Assembly (NCBI GenBank): GCA_902728285.1
Contig: CACVBU010000982.1
Span: forward strand, 689,912 to 753,911
Direction of reading: 5' to 3'
Origin: Clytia hemisphaerica
Taxonomy: Eukaryota; Cnidaria; Hydrozoa; Leptothecata; Clytiidae
DNA: 64,000 nucleotides
The notes beneath the pieces are model-generated. The model saw nothing but the letters and a program-made list of their open reading frames with translations, was not told the DNA's origin and did not search any database. Positions within the stretch are counted from its first letter, which is position 1; every line of letters begins with the position of its first letter. The position numbers and the translations under genes are program-made. Shown in pieces: positions 31,143 through 42,768 of the stretch.

Positions 31143-31560
31143 ATGGAGACTAATAGAATGCTGATCAATATCCAACAACATTTACTTTTAATGGAGGCTA
31201 AGCGGGTAGAGGATAAGAAGGAATGGCAGAAGAAATTAAATAGCTCAAACAAGCCAAAGAAAGAAACTAAAAATTCTTCTGTTTTTAAATATAAATCGAA
31301 CAAGACGCTCTTCTAGTCAATCTGCATTGACCTCAGCCAGGAGGCTAAAGACTAGTCGAAGCTGGGTATCGAAAACGTTTAGCGGATGCTTTGGATGAGA
31401 TTAGCGATACCATAAGGAAGAGGAGAAAGGTATTGAAGTTAGCTGATCGATCACTAGACGATCCTATCGTCTACACAAGATCACTAAAAAGGGAATAGTT
31501 TAGGGGAGGCGTGATAAATTCGGGTGGAGTAAGCAGTGGCGGAGATGTTTACAGTGTAGA
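31143..31560 (+). pseudogene. DIRS-like gag fragment
   Basis: Short frames resemble the Gag-like first ORF of DIRS-type tyrosine-recombinase retroelements. The first reads METNRMLINIQQHLLLMEAK to a stop at 31315-31317. After a frame change come YRKRLADALDEISDTIRKRR and VLKLADRS to a stop at 31495-31497. The KRRKVLKLADRS pattern matches the related piece at 36700-36820 (NRSPAGWDTV, LASDSDDGKKIRQA), which continues into an RT on the other side of the Copia element. It is inactive and lacks the RT part. Confidence 0.5.
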
Positions 31561-33604
31561 CGATACCAATTTGGCGCAAAAGAAAAAAACTGAAAAAAGC
31601 CGTGGATTTGCCTTTGCGTATTATTGACGATTCGGTTCGACCATTTTCAAAACATTCGAAAGCGTAACGTACAGTATATCAACTCTTATTTTTCTACACT
31701 GGCTGAAGGAATTTCTTGCATGAAATTCTTTTCTTTATGGGTTTATTTTGTAGCTCAAATTTAGAATGTTAGTTTGCAATTTATTTGCAACAAGTATTTA
31801 AATTTTAAGAGCCATGCTTCATATGTTTAACATACTTTGACTTCAGAAATAATCACCACAAAGACTAAGTTTGTTGTTAATCTTTTTTACAACCTTCATT
31901 TTTCTTTTTAACTAATTTTATAACTCAAAGACACAACACTTGCTGTACATTTAGTATCATTTTACACACTTCCCTTCTGATAAAAACAGCTTTTTACCTT
32001 CTTTTCAAAACTCCCCATTTTCGTTTTGTTAGATGCTGTTATTGCTACCATACAATGCTACTTGAAAGTCTTATCCAAATCCTAGCTGGAAAAAATGATT
32101 ATTTAAAAGAAGATAAAATATTTTATTTTCTCAGACATATCGTACTACATATTCTACAAATGGCCTTTTAATCGGCTGATTGGAGTAAAAACTGAGCTTT
32201 TTCAGGGTTTCGAGAAATTAAACCAAAAAATGCCAGAACAAATTCTCACCCTAATTAAAATCCCTGAAGTAATTTCTAAATTAAAAATTTGTTTTTTTCC
32301 TGATTTCCTATATAAATTAAGAAAAATAAGGATAAAATTTTAGTTTTAGTTCTGTTTTGCTAACTGATTATATATATATATACTGATTATATAAGATTAT
32401 ACTGTCTGCTATTGCGAAACCATATTTTACATTAACTTATGTAGCATTAAAATTACCATAAATCCTAGAGCACTATTCAGATTGACTTCAGATCTGGTGT
32501 GTAAACTCTCTGTACAGACTGGAAGAAATTTGCAAAGAAAAAATGCCCAAAGGATACCCCAATCAAAATCTTGTTTTTTCAGCAAAGGGCGACAACAGTC
32601 AGACAGTTTCTTTTTTCAAACAGCCAAATTTCTTGTTAAAAAATTGCTAAAATTGGCATAATTCTGGAATTTTTTTACATGATATAGACATTCCTTTGCC
32701 ACACAATTCACCAAATTTTGTTTGAGATATTTATTCAATCTGAAGTTATTTACAAAAAAATATAAGTCAAAAAAATCATTTATATGAAATATTTTAATTC
32801 CCGCAACCCAAGATTATGCTAAAAAAATTTTGTCGCTGAATGTCTTGACCTGTAGTAGAATAATAAAGGAATAACAATTGCCTGAGAATGTATAAGTACA
32901 ATTTTTACATCTTACCCTAAACAAGTAGAAAACAAATTAATCACTTATATAGAAAAATTTCTCAAAAATTAAATAAATAGGTTCAATGTACGGGTAGCGA
33001 CATGAGTATTCACAGCTTGCATTTGGCAGTACCATTTTTTATTGTTTTGAATGGTTTTATTCTTCATATAACGTACAGAACAATTTCCCAACCACGTTCT
33101 ACTGGTTCAATTTCACAAATTTCACAAATATACATAAAATAACATGAAATAATTTTATAAAAAGGTATATATATAAGCAGTAGGGAAACTTATTACCAAA
33201 ACCTTTTTGGTGATTTCACAAAAACATTTTTGGTGAACTCTTGATATGCACCATTGTCTATTCCACAGCTGATTGGTTGAAAGTGACGTATTGACTTATT
33301 TTACGTCACTTACAACGAATCACATAATGGGTACGTGATGTAATGTCAGAAGACCTTGGAATGGCACATATCATGAATTTGCAGTGAAAAGGTGCAATTC
33401 ATGAAAATTTCAACCGTTCACACCGTGAATTTGCCAAAAATTTATGGTGACTTTTAAACGTTTGGTTTTTCATGTACTCGTACATCTGGAATTAACTGAA
33501 TATAAACTATGTTCTGGTTCAATTAATTGCCGTTACCTAACCTAAGAACACCCACTGTTTACTTTTCGAGAAAAATCTCAAAAAAGCCTGTTATATATGT
33601 CCAG
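31561..33604. other. Gene-free AT-rich region with one hairpin
   Basis: No ORF of note. A 21-bp hairpin lies at about 33271-33321: TGATTGGTTGAAAGTGACGTA pairs with its inverse carrying two mismatches. It may be a short foldback element. A TA microsatellite (TATATATATA) lies near 32374. Confidence 0.55.
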
Positions 33605-33618
33605 TGAAGTGGCAATTT

Positions 33619-35963
33619 TGACCTTTTTTCCTCAAATAACTCCTTCATGAAATGTGCTAATCATCTCTGGACCTTCAAATATCCAAACGGTGATAAAGCA
33701 CAGATCGACTATATCCTTTTTCGGAAAAAATGGCGTAAAAGCATACAGGACTCAAGAGCATATTCTTCCTTTGCTACTGTGAGTACTGATCATCGCATCG
33801 TATCTTCTAAGGTCAAACTTAGTCTTCGCTCTTCCAAACCTTCCAAACCTAATCCTTTAAAACAAATAGATTGGAAAAGAGCCTCTACAAACCCTGAAGT
33901 CTGTAGCATGTTTGGAATTGAGGTCTTTAACCGTTTCTCTACTCTTTTCAACGAAGAATTGACCAAAGATAACGTTGAGCTAGCGTACTCTTGTCTTAAA
34001 GATTCCACAGAAAAAGTTGCCCTAGAGCAACTTCCAAGACGACAAAAACGAGCTAAATCAGATCCAAAAGAATGTCCCTTAGTCAAGAAAGCAAGAGAAA
34101 TTCTAACAAAAGCTTCCTCTTTGTATAATGCAGCACCAACGCGGAGGCGCAAGGAGCAACTTAAATCTGCCAAGATCAAACTTGACGAGGCCTACCTAGA
34201 GGCTCAAGTTTCTTTTATTGATACTCAGCTGAAGGACATGTCTGAGCAATTTTCTAAAAATTCTCATCGCGATGCTTGGAAAGTAGTACAAAAACTAAGT
34301 GGCAAGAACTCAAAACCGTCCATCCAGCTGAAAGGTGGCTCGGATAAAAAACGCTTAGATAATTGGTTACAGCATTTCAAAAATCCTTTAGGTAAAAAAC
34401 CGGTGTTAGCAACAAATAACTTTCTCCCACGAGAGCAAATCTCTCCCCCTCTAGATATATCTACTTTTTCTTTTTCCATGGAAGAGTTGACAAAGGTCCT
34501 TTCCACAACAAAATCATGCAAGGCCCTCGGTCCAGATAACATACCACCTATTATCTGGAAGGACAGAAATTTTCATGATATCCTTTTAAAGCTTTGCAAC
34601 CTCGCGTTTGAAGACAAAGTTTGTACAACACACTGGTTAAAATCGACCATCGTTCCAGTACCAAAAAAGGGAGACCTTAGTCTTGCCACAAACTATCGTG
34701 GTATCTCTCTTCTCCCAATCGCAGCAAAAATCTATAATAAGCTTCTTCTAAATAGAATACGGCTCCATGTTGAACCCATTCTTCGTGAAAATCAAAACGG
34801 CTTTCGAAGTGGTCGTTCTACTTTAAGCCAAGTTCTTGCTCTTCGACGAATCTTAGAGGAAGCTAGAAACTTCAATCTTGAAGCAATTTTGATTTTTGTT
34901 GATTTCAAGGAAGCCTTTGATTCGGTTGATCGCGACTTAATGTTTGATATTCTCTCTCTTTACGGCATCCCTCAAAAGATCATTGATGCCATTGATGTAC
35001 ACTAATACAAAATCTTCAGTACAAACACCTGATGGTGAGACTTCAACTTTTTCTATTTTAGCTGGTATTCTCCAGGGTGATACCCTTGCACCATTTCTCT
35101 TTATTCTAGTTGTCGATTACCTTATGCGCGTTTCTGTTGATAAAATATCTAGCTGCGGTTTTCTTCTTCAACGTAGGCTTAGGCAGATTACAGACTTTGC
35201 TGACGACATAGCACTTATCAGCTCTACCCTAGAGGATGCACAAAATCTTCTAATTGCTCTTGAATCTGCTGCAAACTGTACAGGCCTATACCTCAATGAG
35301 TCCAAAACCGAATATTTGACTCTTAATGTTAACGAATTATCAGACAATATTAAAACGATATCTGGTACAAAAAACCTACGAAAGGTAGAAGACTACAAAT
35401 ATCTTGGTTCTTACATCTCTTCTTCTGAAAAAGACTTTAAAATTCGCAAAGGTTTAGCTTAGAGTGCATGCAATAAGCTGCATAGTATTTGGTCATCTTC
35501 CTTCATCGACTCTAGTCTCAAAGTTAAAATTTTCAAGTCAACTATTGAGCCAATTCTTATGTATGGTTCAGAAACCTGGTCCCTTACCAAAAAGTTTGAA
35601 AAGCAACTAGATGGTACCTATACCAGACTTCTGAGAAGGGTTAAAAATCTCTCTTGGCGTGACCATCCAACAAAACGCACCATATACGGTTCCTTGAAAC
35701 CAATCTCTCTCCTCCTTAAAGCCAAGCGCGTTCAATTTGCTGGTCATTGTTTCCATGCCTCATCTGAGGTTATTTCCTCCCTATTGCTTTGGAAACCTTA
35801 ACGTGTGGCTCAGAGATCGAGAAAACTTACTTTTCCGGATGTGGTGAGCAGGGATACAAGCCTTGATCTTAGCGACCTGGGCACTGCTATGCGCAACCGC
35901 GACTCCTGGCGCCAGCGAGTGGAATCCATTGTCTCGACTGCGGTCGAGCAATGATGATGATGA
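33619..35963 (+). pseudogene. RTE-type LINE, 5'-truncated, with target duplication
   Basis: A 2.3-kb insertion flanked by the 14-bp direct repeat TGAAGTGGCAATTT (33605-33618 and 35964-35977), ending in a short (GAT)n tail, as RTE-type LINEs do. Coding starts in the endonuclease (HLWTFKYPNGDKAQIDYILF, TDHRIV). RT has LGPDNIPPIIW, NYRGISLLPIAAKIYNKL, NQNGFRSGRSTLSQVL, motif A FVDFKEAFDSVDR, motif B ILQGDTLAPFLF and motif C FADDIAL, then YKYLGSYISSSEKDF and MYGSETWSLTKKFEKQ. One frame change near 34990-35010 and stops at 35462 and 35801 inactivate it. The first open frame is 452 codons. The clear duplication and modest decay suggest a fairly young insertion. Confidence 0.92.
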
Positions 35964-35977
35964 TGAAGTGGCAATTT

Positions 35978-36688
35978 GAACACCCAATAAATAAGAAGAA
36001 TTAGAATTTGTAACACCAGTTCTAAAAGGTTCTATTCCTAGAAACTTGGGGAAATAGATTAGAAACAAACATGAAAAAATAGTACATGAAGGAAAGTATT
36101 TTCAATCAAAAATCAAAAAGTAGTTTGAGGTATAAAGTAGTTGAGAATAGAGTGAGAATATGTGAAAATTACTTGCTCATGCTCATAAACCACATAAAAG
36201 CACAAGCTGAAAATTTCAAGGAATGGAAAGAATGGAAAACATACCTTGCCTGATTAAAATGGAATCTCGAGGGGAAAGTCAGACAGGTTGTTGTTCATAT
36301 TCAAAAAGATTTTTCCAAAAGTAAATCTTGAGGAATCTAATCCCTACTGACACACTAAAGACTTATATACTGTACACAAAAATTCATGCATAAAAAAGAC
36401 TAATAAAAGTAGAAATAATTGTTCTCCACCATGAAAATAAATCTCATAAAAACAATCTGAGTGAAAGTTCATCAGCCATCTTTCTCAAACGTTTAGCTGT
36501 TTGCACTGTTTTCACTCAGTTCGAACAAAAAAACGCAAACGGAAAATCTCGAAAACCCGCTGACCTGTCTCAGAGGTCAGTCAGGCAAGGATTTTTATAT
36601 TGAGGTGCGCCAAATTGGTATCGTCTGTTTTGTTCCAAAACTCTACCGCCACTTTTTTTCCCGTAAACCGCCCTGACGCCCTAACTCT
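35978..36688. other. No gene; contains inverted partner of 31534-31577
   Basis: Unremarkable AT-rich sequence. At 36607-36653, AGACGATACCAATTTGGCGC (inverted) and AGTGGCGG match the stretch at 31535-31577 in opposite orientation, so the two may be ends of one element or two copies of a repeat. Confidence 0.5.
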
Positions 36689-36689
36689 T

Positions 36690-36820
36690 TCTCGCATTTA
36701 CTTTAAACGGACGATAGCATCGTCTAATCGATCACCAGCAGGTTGGGACACCGTCTAGGAGTATCTCACCGACGATTTAGCTTCAGACTCCGATGATGGC
36801 AAGAAAATCCGTCAGGCAGA
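36690..36820 (+). pseudogene. DIRS-like gag, left of Copia insertion
   Basis: A short coding remnant with SNRSPAGWDTV, EYLTDDLASDSDDGKKIRQ, matching the DIRS-like Gag pattern. It is cut at 36820 by the Copia element. The same frame resumes after the 3' LTR at 41157 with ENRALSKKAKDAKK. One in-frame stop (TAG near 36758) is present. Confidence 0.65.
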
Positions 36821-37014
36821 TGTTAATATTTACAAGGATACTCAGTATCTACTTTGTTTATTTTATCTATTTTGCTTTGGTTCCGTATTTTATTCCATAA
36901 TGGCAGATTAGCTGCGCGGAACATTCTAGTTCTAATAAAAGCACAATTTCTAGCATAGATGCTAATGTCTCAAGTTTCTGTCTAAATCCACCTCCATCGA
37001 CTATGAATTCAACA
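36821..37014 (+). repeat. 5' LTR of Copia element
   Basis: 194 bp, identical by eye to 40963-41156. It contains CTAATAAAAGCACAA near 36940, a possible polyadenylation signal region. The last 12 bp are the first four codons of gag (ATG at 37003), so the gag start codon lies inside the LTR. Confidence 0.95.
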
Positions 37015-38025
37015 GGTTATGGGCCCAGTGCCAACACATACTGGAAAAACATTACGTTTGACGGAGACGAACGAAAATTTGAACTGTGGGAAGTAAAATT
37101 CCTTGGATACATGAAGATTAGAAAACTCAAAAACATTTTTGTTGGTGAAGATGATGTTTCCGCCGACAACAAGGAACTTACTTTTGCTGAGCTTATTCAA
37201 GTACTTGATGAACGTTCTATCTCCTTGATAATGAGAGATGCAAGAGATGATGGACGTAAAGCATTCCAAATACTTCGAGAACATTACGCAGGCAGTGGTA
37301 AGCCCCGAATTATCACACTTTATACCCAGCTCACTTCGCTGAAGAAAAAACCTAATGAAACCATTACTGACTACGTTCTACGAGCAGAATCTGCAGCAAA
37401 TGCACTTCGTATGTCAAAGGAGACGGTTAGCGATGGCCTCCTCGTTGCCATGGTTGTTAAGGGGCTACCAGACGAATACCAATCATTCATAGCAGTTACA
37501 ACCCAATCTGAAGAAATCATCCAAGATTTTCAAAAATTTAAACAAACTTTGAAAAATTTTGAAGACACTGAAAATGCCAGATCTCAACGTTCTGCTGGAC
37601 AAGTACAACCTGATAAAAACTCTGTCATGAAAACCAACGACCAGCATCATCGTTCTAAAGTTACTTGCTACAACTGTGGAATCCCAGGACACAAAGCACC
37701 AGATTGCACCAAACCAAAGCAGAATCGAAAATACTGCTCTCATTGCAAGTCTTCGACGCATTTTGAATCAAATTGTCGAAAAATCAAAAAGCATTCATCA
37801 AAGAAAGCAGGAAATCTTGACGAAGCAGACCACAGTTTTGCTTTTAAATGTGATGACAACGACAATAACTTAAAACTTATGTCTGATATTGATACCTTTT
37901 TAGTGGATTGTGGTGCCACATCTCACATGGTCAATACCGATGCAAATTTAATATCCACCGATGACGATTTCAAACCGGAAAACATTACATCGAGCTTGCA
38001 GATGGATCTCTTGTCAATAATTTAG
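37003..38025 (+). CDS. Copia Gag and start of protease
   Basis: 340 residues. Residues 1-190 hold the Copia Gag (UBN2-like) fold pattern, with FELWEVKFLGYMKIRKL and LTSLKKKPNETITDYVLRAE. Two CCHC knuckles follow: CYNCGIPGHKAPDC (about residue 223) and CSHCKSSTHFESNC (about 245). The protease opens with FLVDCGATSHMV (about 300), the DCGAT form of the aspartic protease active site. The frame then drifts off near 37980 and stops at 38025, while the rest of the protease is in the -1 frame. The start codon lies in the 5' LTR and the coding sequence reads through the primer site. Confidence 0.93.
   Translation: MNSTGYGPSANTYWKNITFDGDERKFELWEVKFLGYMKIRKLKNIFVGEDDVSADNKELTFAELIQVLDERSISLIMRDARDDGRKAFQILREHYAGSGKPRIITLYTQLTSLKKKPNETITDYVLRAESAANALRMSKETVSDGLLVAMVVKGLPDEYQSFIAVTTQSEEIIQDFQKFKQTLKNFEDTENARSQRSAGQVQPDKNSVMKTNDQHHRSKVTCYNCGIPGHKAPDCTKPKQNRKYCSHCKSSTHFESNCRKIKKHSSKKAGNLDEADHSFAFKCDDNDNNLKLMSDIDTFLVDCGATSHMVNTDANLISTDDDFKPENITSSLQMDLLSII
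37015..37031 (+). promoter_or_regulatory. Primer binding site, initiator tRNA-Met internal type
   Basis: GGTTATGGGCCCAG follows the LTR directly. Its complement, CTGGGCCCATAACC, is the anticodon stem-loop of animal initiator tRNA-Met. This fits the known Copia mechanism, where a cleaved half of that tRNA is the primer instead of an intact 3' end. Confidence 0.85.
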
Positions 38026-40934
38026 CAAAGAAAAGAGGGACAGTGTTAATTTCTTTGCGTACATCTGACAATAAGATTGTTAAAGCAACATTGGAAAATA
38101 CCCTGTATGTACCTTCATTTCCGCAATCCATATTTTCAGTTAGACGAGCACTCGAAAAAGGAGCCAAAGTAATTTTTGATGGCGAAAAATCAAACCTTAT
38201 TTACAATGGAACGTCTTTTCCTTTTGTACAACATGCTCGTCTCTACTACCTATGCAAATCGTCAGAAAATACCAGTCGTAAAGAAAGTCTTGAAACTTGG
38301 CACAAAATTTTGGGACATTGTAATTTATCTGATGTGAAAAGTCTAGAAAATGTCGTCCAGGGGATGACTATTACAGAGTCAAAGCCATTCGACTGTGAAA
38401 CTTGTGTTTTATCCAAACAAACAAACACTCGAAATGTTGATCCAGACATCAGAGCAACCAAACCCTTTGAGCTTATTCACACTGATCTTGCTGGACCTGT
38501 GGACCCAGTTGCCAAAGAGGGATATCGATATGCCATGATCTTTGTTGACGATTACTCAAGCTGCTCATTTACCTACTTTCTCAAGGAGAAGTCAGATGCT
38601 GTGAAAGCCACCGAAAAGTTCTTTGCAGACACCAGCCCATATGGTAAGATTAAAACATTGAACTTTCATACTGAGATTATTCCCAATGGAGATACCGAAA
38701 GAATTCGAAGTGATAATGGAGGGGAGTACATCTCTGAAGAATTTAAAACACTGCTCAGAAATCGTAATATAAAACATGAGCTTACATCACCATACTCTCC
38801 GCACCAAAATGGTACCTCTGAACGAAATTGGCGTACCCTGTTCGAGATGGCCCGGGCACTCATCATTGATTCAGGTTTACCAAAATATCTATGGACCTAC
38901 GCATTGATGACCGCAACACACATCAGAAACCGATGCTATGTTCAACGCATCAAGACCACTCCTTACAGCCTTATCACAGGACGAAAACCTAACATTGCCC
39001 AGCTCCACATCTTTGGTACCGTGTGTTACTCATACAACCACAACTACGTGAAGAAGCTAGATCCACGTTGCAAGAAAGGTTATTTTGTGGGCTACGATCG
39101 AAACAGCCCATCCTTTCTCGTCTACTACCCTGAAAACAGAACAGTCATGAAACATAGACTTGTTAAATTTACTGATCGTTTCGAGCACAGTGATGATGCA
39201 TCTGAGCCAGATTTCCATATTGAACCAGCTAACCCAGCTGAAGTTAAGGTCGACGCCAAAGACCACGAAATCAAAGCAGAACCAGTCAGAGCTGAACCAT
39301 CACAACCAAAGTCGTATCCTTTGAGGAACCGGCAAGAACCCAAAGTCGAAGACAAAGATTCTGTCAATCACGTCCACATTGATTTTTGCTATCATGTCAA
39401 AACTCCAGTCACATACCATGAAGCTGTGAATTGCACTGAAGCATCAAACTGGCAAATGGCCATGGAGAACGAAATACAGTCACTGAAACGTAATGATACC
39501 TACACACTAACTGATCCGCCAACCAACCGTGCCGTTGTCGATGGGAAATGGGTATACAAAGTCAAAGGTGACCCAGATCAACCAACATTTAAAGCAAGGT
39601 ATGTTGCCAAAGGTTATAGCCAGATCGAAGGAATCGACTACACTGAAACCTTTTCACCTACCGCTCGTATGGAGACAATCCGATCACTGATCCAACTTGC
39701 TGTTCAAGAAGATTTAATCGTTCATCAAATGGATGTCAAAACAGCTTTTCTACACGCACCTATCGATGAAGACATCTACGTATCTCAACCAATCGGTTAT
39801 GCCATCGAAAATAAAGTTTGGAAGTTGCAGAAATCGTTATATGGCCTTAAGCAAAGCGGCCGCAACTGGCACAAACTCTTACATGACTATGTTGTCAATG
39901 AACTTAACTTCAAACAGTCTGCATCCGATCCATGTCTCTTCTCAAAACGTAACGAGAGAGACACAGTCATTCTACTAGTTTGGGTCGATGATATTATTAT
40001 AGCAGCAAATTCAATGCAACTCCTGAAGTCAATCAAAGAAAGCTTATCTACTAAGTTCGAGATGAAAGATCTTGGACAATTATCCACGTTCCTCGGCATA
40101 ACATTTGAACACCGAGATGAAACTATCACCATGTCACAAAGTCACTACTTGGAGAACATTCTAAAAACTTTTGGTTTCAATGACTGTAGACCAAGAACGA
40201 CACCGTGTGAGCAGAACATCAATTCGTACGCTGAAGCCACACACCAAATATACGACAACCACCAATATCGTCAAATGGTTGGAAGCCTGATATATGCGAT
40301 GACTTGTACCCGACCTGATCTATCGTTTGTCGTAACCAAACTATCTCAACATCTTTCCTGTCCTGATCCTGGAGATTGCGCAATGATAAAACATGTCTTC
40401 CAGTACGTCAAGAAGACTGTTGATCGCAAGTTGACCTTCCGAAAGTCATCAACCCCTCTTCGTGTTCATGCATTCAGCGACGCCGATTGGGCTACATCTG
40501 TGGAAGACCGCCGAAGCGTTACCGGATACTCTATTAGTCTCAACCCAGAAGGTCCTGCTGTCAGTTGGAAGTCTAAGAAGCAGTCGTCTGTCGCTTTATC
40601 AACGTGTGAAGCTGAGTACATGGCTATATCAATTACTTGTCAAGAGACAATTTATCTCAATCGTTTGATCAACGAATTACTCCAATCGAAAACGCAACCA
40701 ATTATTGTCAAAAATGACAATCAGGGTGCCTTAGCACTCGTAAAGAATCCTGTGAAGCATACGAAAGCGAAGCATATAGATATCCGCTACCACTTCATTA
40801 GGGAATGTTATGATGAAGGAAGTATTTTGTTAGATTATGTCCCGTCCGGGGACAATGTTGCTGATATCTTTACGAAACCACCAAAGAAACAGTATCTACT
40901 CAAATTCGAACAATTTCTCTTTGGACAAAAGTAA
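37985..40934 (+). CDS. Copia Pol polyprotein
   Basis: Open in the -1 frame from about 37985 (first ATG 38043, 963 residues). Order: protease remainder (LADGSLVNN, NTLYVPSF); the GAG-pre-integrase zinc region (TWHKILGHCN, CETCVLSK); the integrase core with HTDLAGPV, SDNGGEYIS and the QNGTSERNWR glutamate; RT with KARYVAKGYSQ, QMDVKTAFLHA, YGLKQSGRNWH and the catalytic WVDDII (about 39980); and RNase H with FSDADWATS, STCEAEYMA and KNDNQGALAL. All catalytic residues seem present. It ends at 40934. With Gag it would normally form one polyprotein. Here a single-base frame change in the protease separates the two. Confidence 0.95.
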
Positions 40935-40950
40935 AAAGGAGAAAGTTGCC

Positions 40951-40962
40951 CTCAAGGGGGGA
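40951..40962 (+). promoter_or_regulatory. Polypurine tract of Copia element
   Basis: CTCAAGGGGGGA abuts the 3' LTR, the expected plus-strand priming site. Confidence 0.85.
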
Positions 40963-41156
40963 TGTTAATATTTACAAGGATACTCAGTATCTACTTTGTT
41001 TATTTTATCTATTTTGCTTTGGTTCCGTATTTTATTCCATAATGGCAGATTAGCTGCGCGGAACATTCTAGTTCTAATAAAAGCACAATTTCTAGCATAG
41101 ATGCTAATGTCTCAAGTTTCTGTCTAAATCCACCTCCATCGACTATGAATTCAACA
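40963..41156 (+). repeat. 3' LTR of Copia element
   Basis: 194 bp, identical to the 5' LTR. Its ATG at 41145 reads out of the LTR in frame with the flanking DIRS-like gag, giving a 61-codon fusion frame to 41330. Confidence 0.95.
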
Positions 41157-42660
41157 GCAGAGAATCGTGCTCTATCCAAAAAAGCAAAGGATGCCAAGAA
41201 ATCATCTTCTTTCTCACCGGCAATCATGTTTTCCAACAATCGTTTTTCCGCTCCTGCAATTACGCTTGCTTCACAACACCTCGGTTACCAGGGAATCTCC
41301 TTCCAACAACCAAGCGCTTCAAACGGCTGAGGTAGTTCAGCAAGTGCCAAGGGTTATTCCAGCTGCAAATGTTCGGACGATTAATCCAGTACCAAACATC
41401 CAAGGTGCAATGTCGATTCGACCTCGTCAACCAGGCTGTTTCATCTGTGGTGCCCTTAATCACTGGAAGCACAGCTGCCCTTCTAGAACAAATTGGTATG
41501 AAGAATTTAATTAAATTTAAATTTTCTGCAAAAAACCGGTTTCATCCTTATGAAAAGGCCGAAGAAAGGGGAGATCAAAAACCAATTCGAATTAAAGGGA
41601 GTCTCAGAAGGTATGCTGAATTTTGGGAGAACGATTTAAAGGCAAATGACTTCATTCTGAATACAATTAAGTCTGGTTATAGGATTCCTCTGAGACACAT
41701 ACCACCCGCCACAGAATTTAAGAACAACATTTCGGCTCATAGGGAGAAGAAATTTGTAGAAGAATCCATTGCAGAGCTACTTGCTCAGGGCTTTGTTTCA
41801 CAAGTCGATTCCCCACCTTATATGACAAGCCCTCTCTCTGTTGCAAAAAGTTCTGCTGGTAAAAGGCGACTCGTCTTAGACCTAAGTTTTCTCAATAATT
41901 TTGTTTGGAAGGAAAAGATAAAATTTCAGAATTGGAAGGCTTTTGAACAATTTTTGGAGAGTGATGAAAGGGCATACTTTTTTTTAATTTGACTTCAAGA
42001 GTGGCTATTATCATATCAAAATCCACAAAGATTTTCAAAAGTATTTGGGGTTTGCCTTGACATTCAGCGGAACCTCCAAAAAATATTTTGTCTTCAAAGT
42101 TTTACCACTGGGATTGAGGTCGGCCCCTCATAGATTTACAAAAGTTGTCAGGGTTCTGATAAAATTTTGGAGAGCTAATACTTCAAAAATTGCATGTTTT
42201 ATTGACGATGATATTTCTGTTGAATACAATCTTGATCAAGCTCGTAAAAACTCCATATTTGTAAAGATTACCCTGTCCCTATCAGGTTTTATTTGTAATG
42301 AAGGAAAATCCAAATGGGACCCCGAAAGTGCAATTGAGTGGCTAGGGATTTGTATAGACACTGATAACAAAAATTTTAAGATTTCCTCACCAAGAATTGT
42401 GTCGATTATTGAATGCGCAAAATCTATTCTTTCTGCTCGCCATATAACAGCTCGGAATTTCGCTCGTCTTGTTGGCAAACTCATGTCAACGAAATTTGTG
42501 TTAGGAAATATAGTTCGTTTGAAATTTGAAAACACATCGTTTATATCAACTGATCGAATCCAGAGTCTCCTGAGATTTCTACTTCGATTTAAAACTTTTT
42601 GTTGAGGCTAGGGGAGAAGTTCTGTTTGAAAAGGAAAAGGAATATTGAGAAATTAAATTC
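41157..42660 (+). pseudogene. DIRS-like gag end and reverse transcriptase
   Basis: Continues the element cut by Copia. Gag resumes with ENRALSKKAKDAKK and, after a frame change, reaches a CCHC knuckle CFICGALNHWKHSC near 41438. RT follows from about 41500: RIPLRHIPPATEF, TSPLSVAKSSAGKRRLVLDL and FNNFVWKEKIKF-type DIRS motifs. The frame shifts at a run of eight T (41970-41977). It then continues with SGYYHIKIHKDFQKYLGFAL, PLGLRSAPHRFTKV and the catalytic FIDDDI, then IEWLGICIDTDNKNF and SARHITARNFARLVGKLMS at the RNase H junction, fading after about 42660. No tyrosine recombinase or methyltransferase was found downstream. It could also be described as PAT-like; the DIRS order is the best fit. 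Confidence 0.8.
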
Positions 42661-42764
42661 CAGAGACATTTTCGTCAATGAGCCCAGTAAGCACTCGACC
42701 GTTAGGTGACGGTCGCTTTTTGGTCGATACATGGTCACGACCGTCATGGACCAGATATGACCGT
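42661..42764. repeat. GACGGTC-rich palindromic stretch
   Basis: Several GACCGT/ACGGTC pairs (GACCGTTAGGTGACGGTC, CACGACCGTCATGG). Related GACCGT motifs appear beyond the adjoining TTAA element at 43385-43420, so this element seems to have landed in a palindromic repeat. Confidence 0.5.
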
Positions 42765-42768
42765 TTAA

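Larger units (their letters stand above)
36821..41156 (+). mobile_element. Copia LTR retrotransposon, near-intact
   Basis: A 4336-bp element with two 194-bp LTRs that I find identical, and the 5-bp target duplication GCAGA (36816-36820 and 41157-41161). It has an initiator tRNA-Met-type primer site, gag, pol in the order protease, integrase, RT, RNase H (the Copia order; Pseudoviridae in virus taxonomy) and a G-rich polypurine tract. It sits inside a DIRS-like gag. One frame change in the protease is the only obvious defect, so the copy is young. LTRs start TGTTAATATT and end TTCAACA. Confidence 0.96.
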
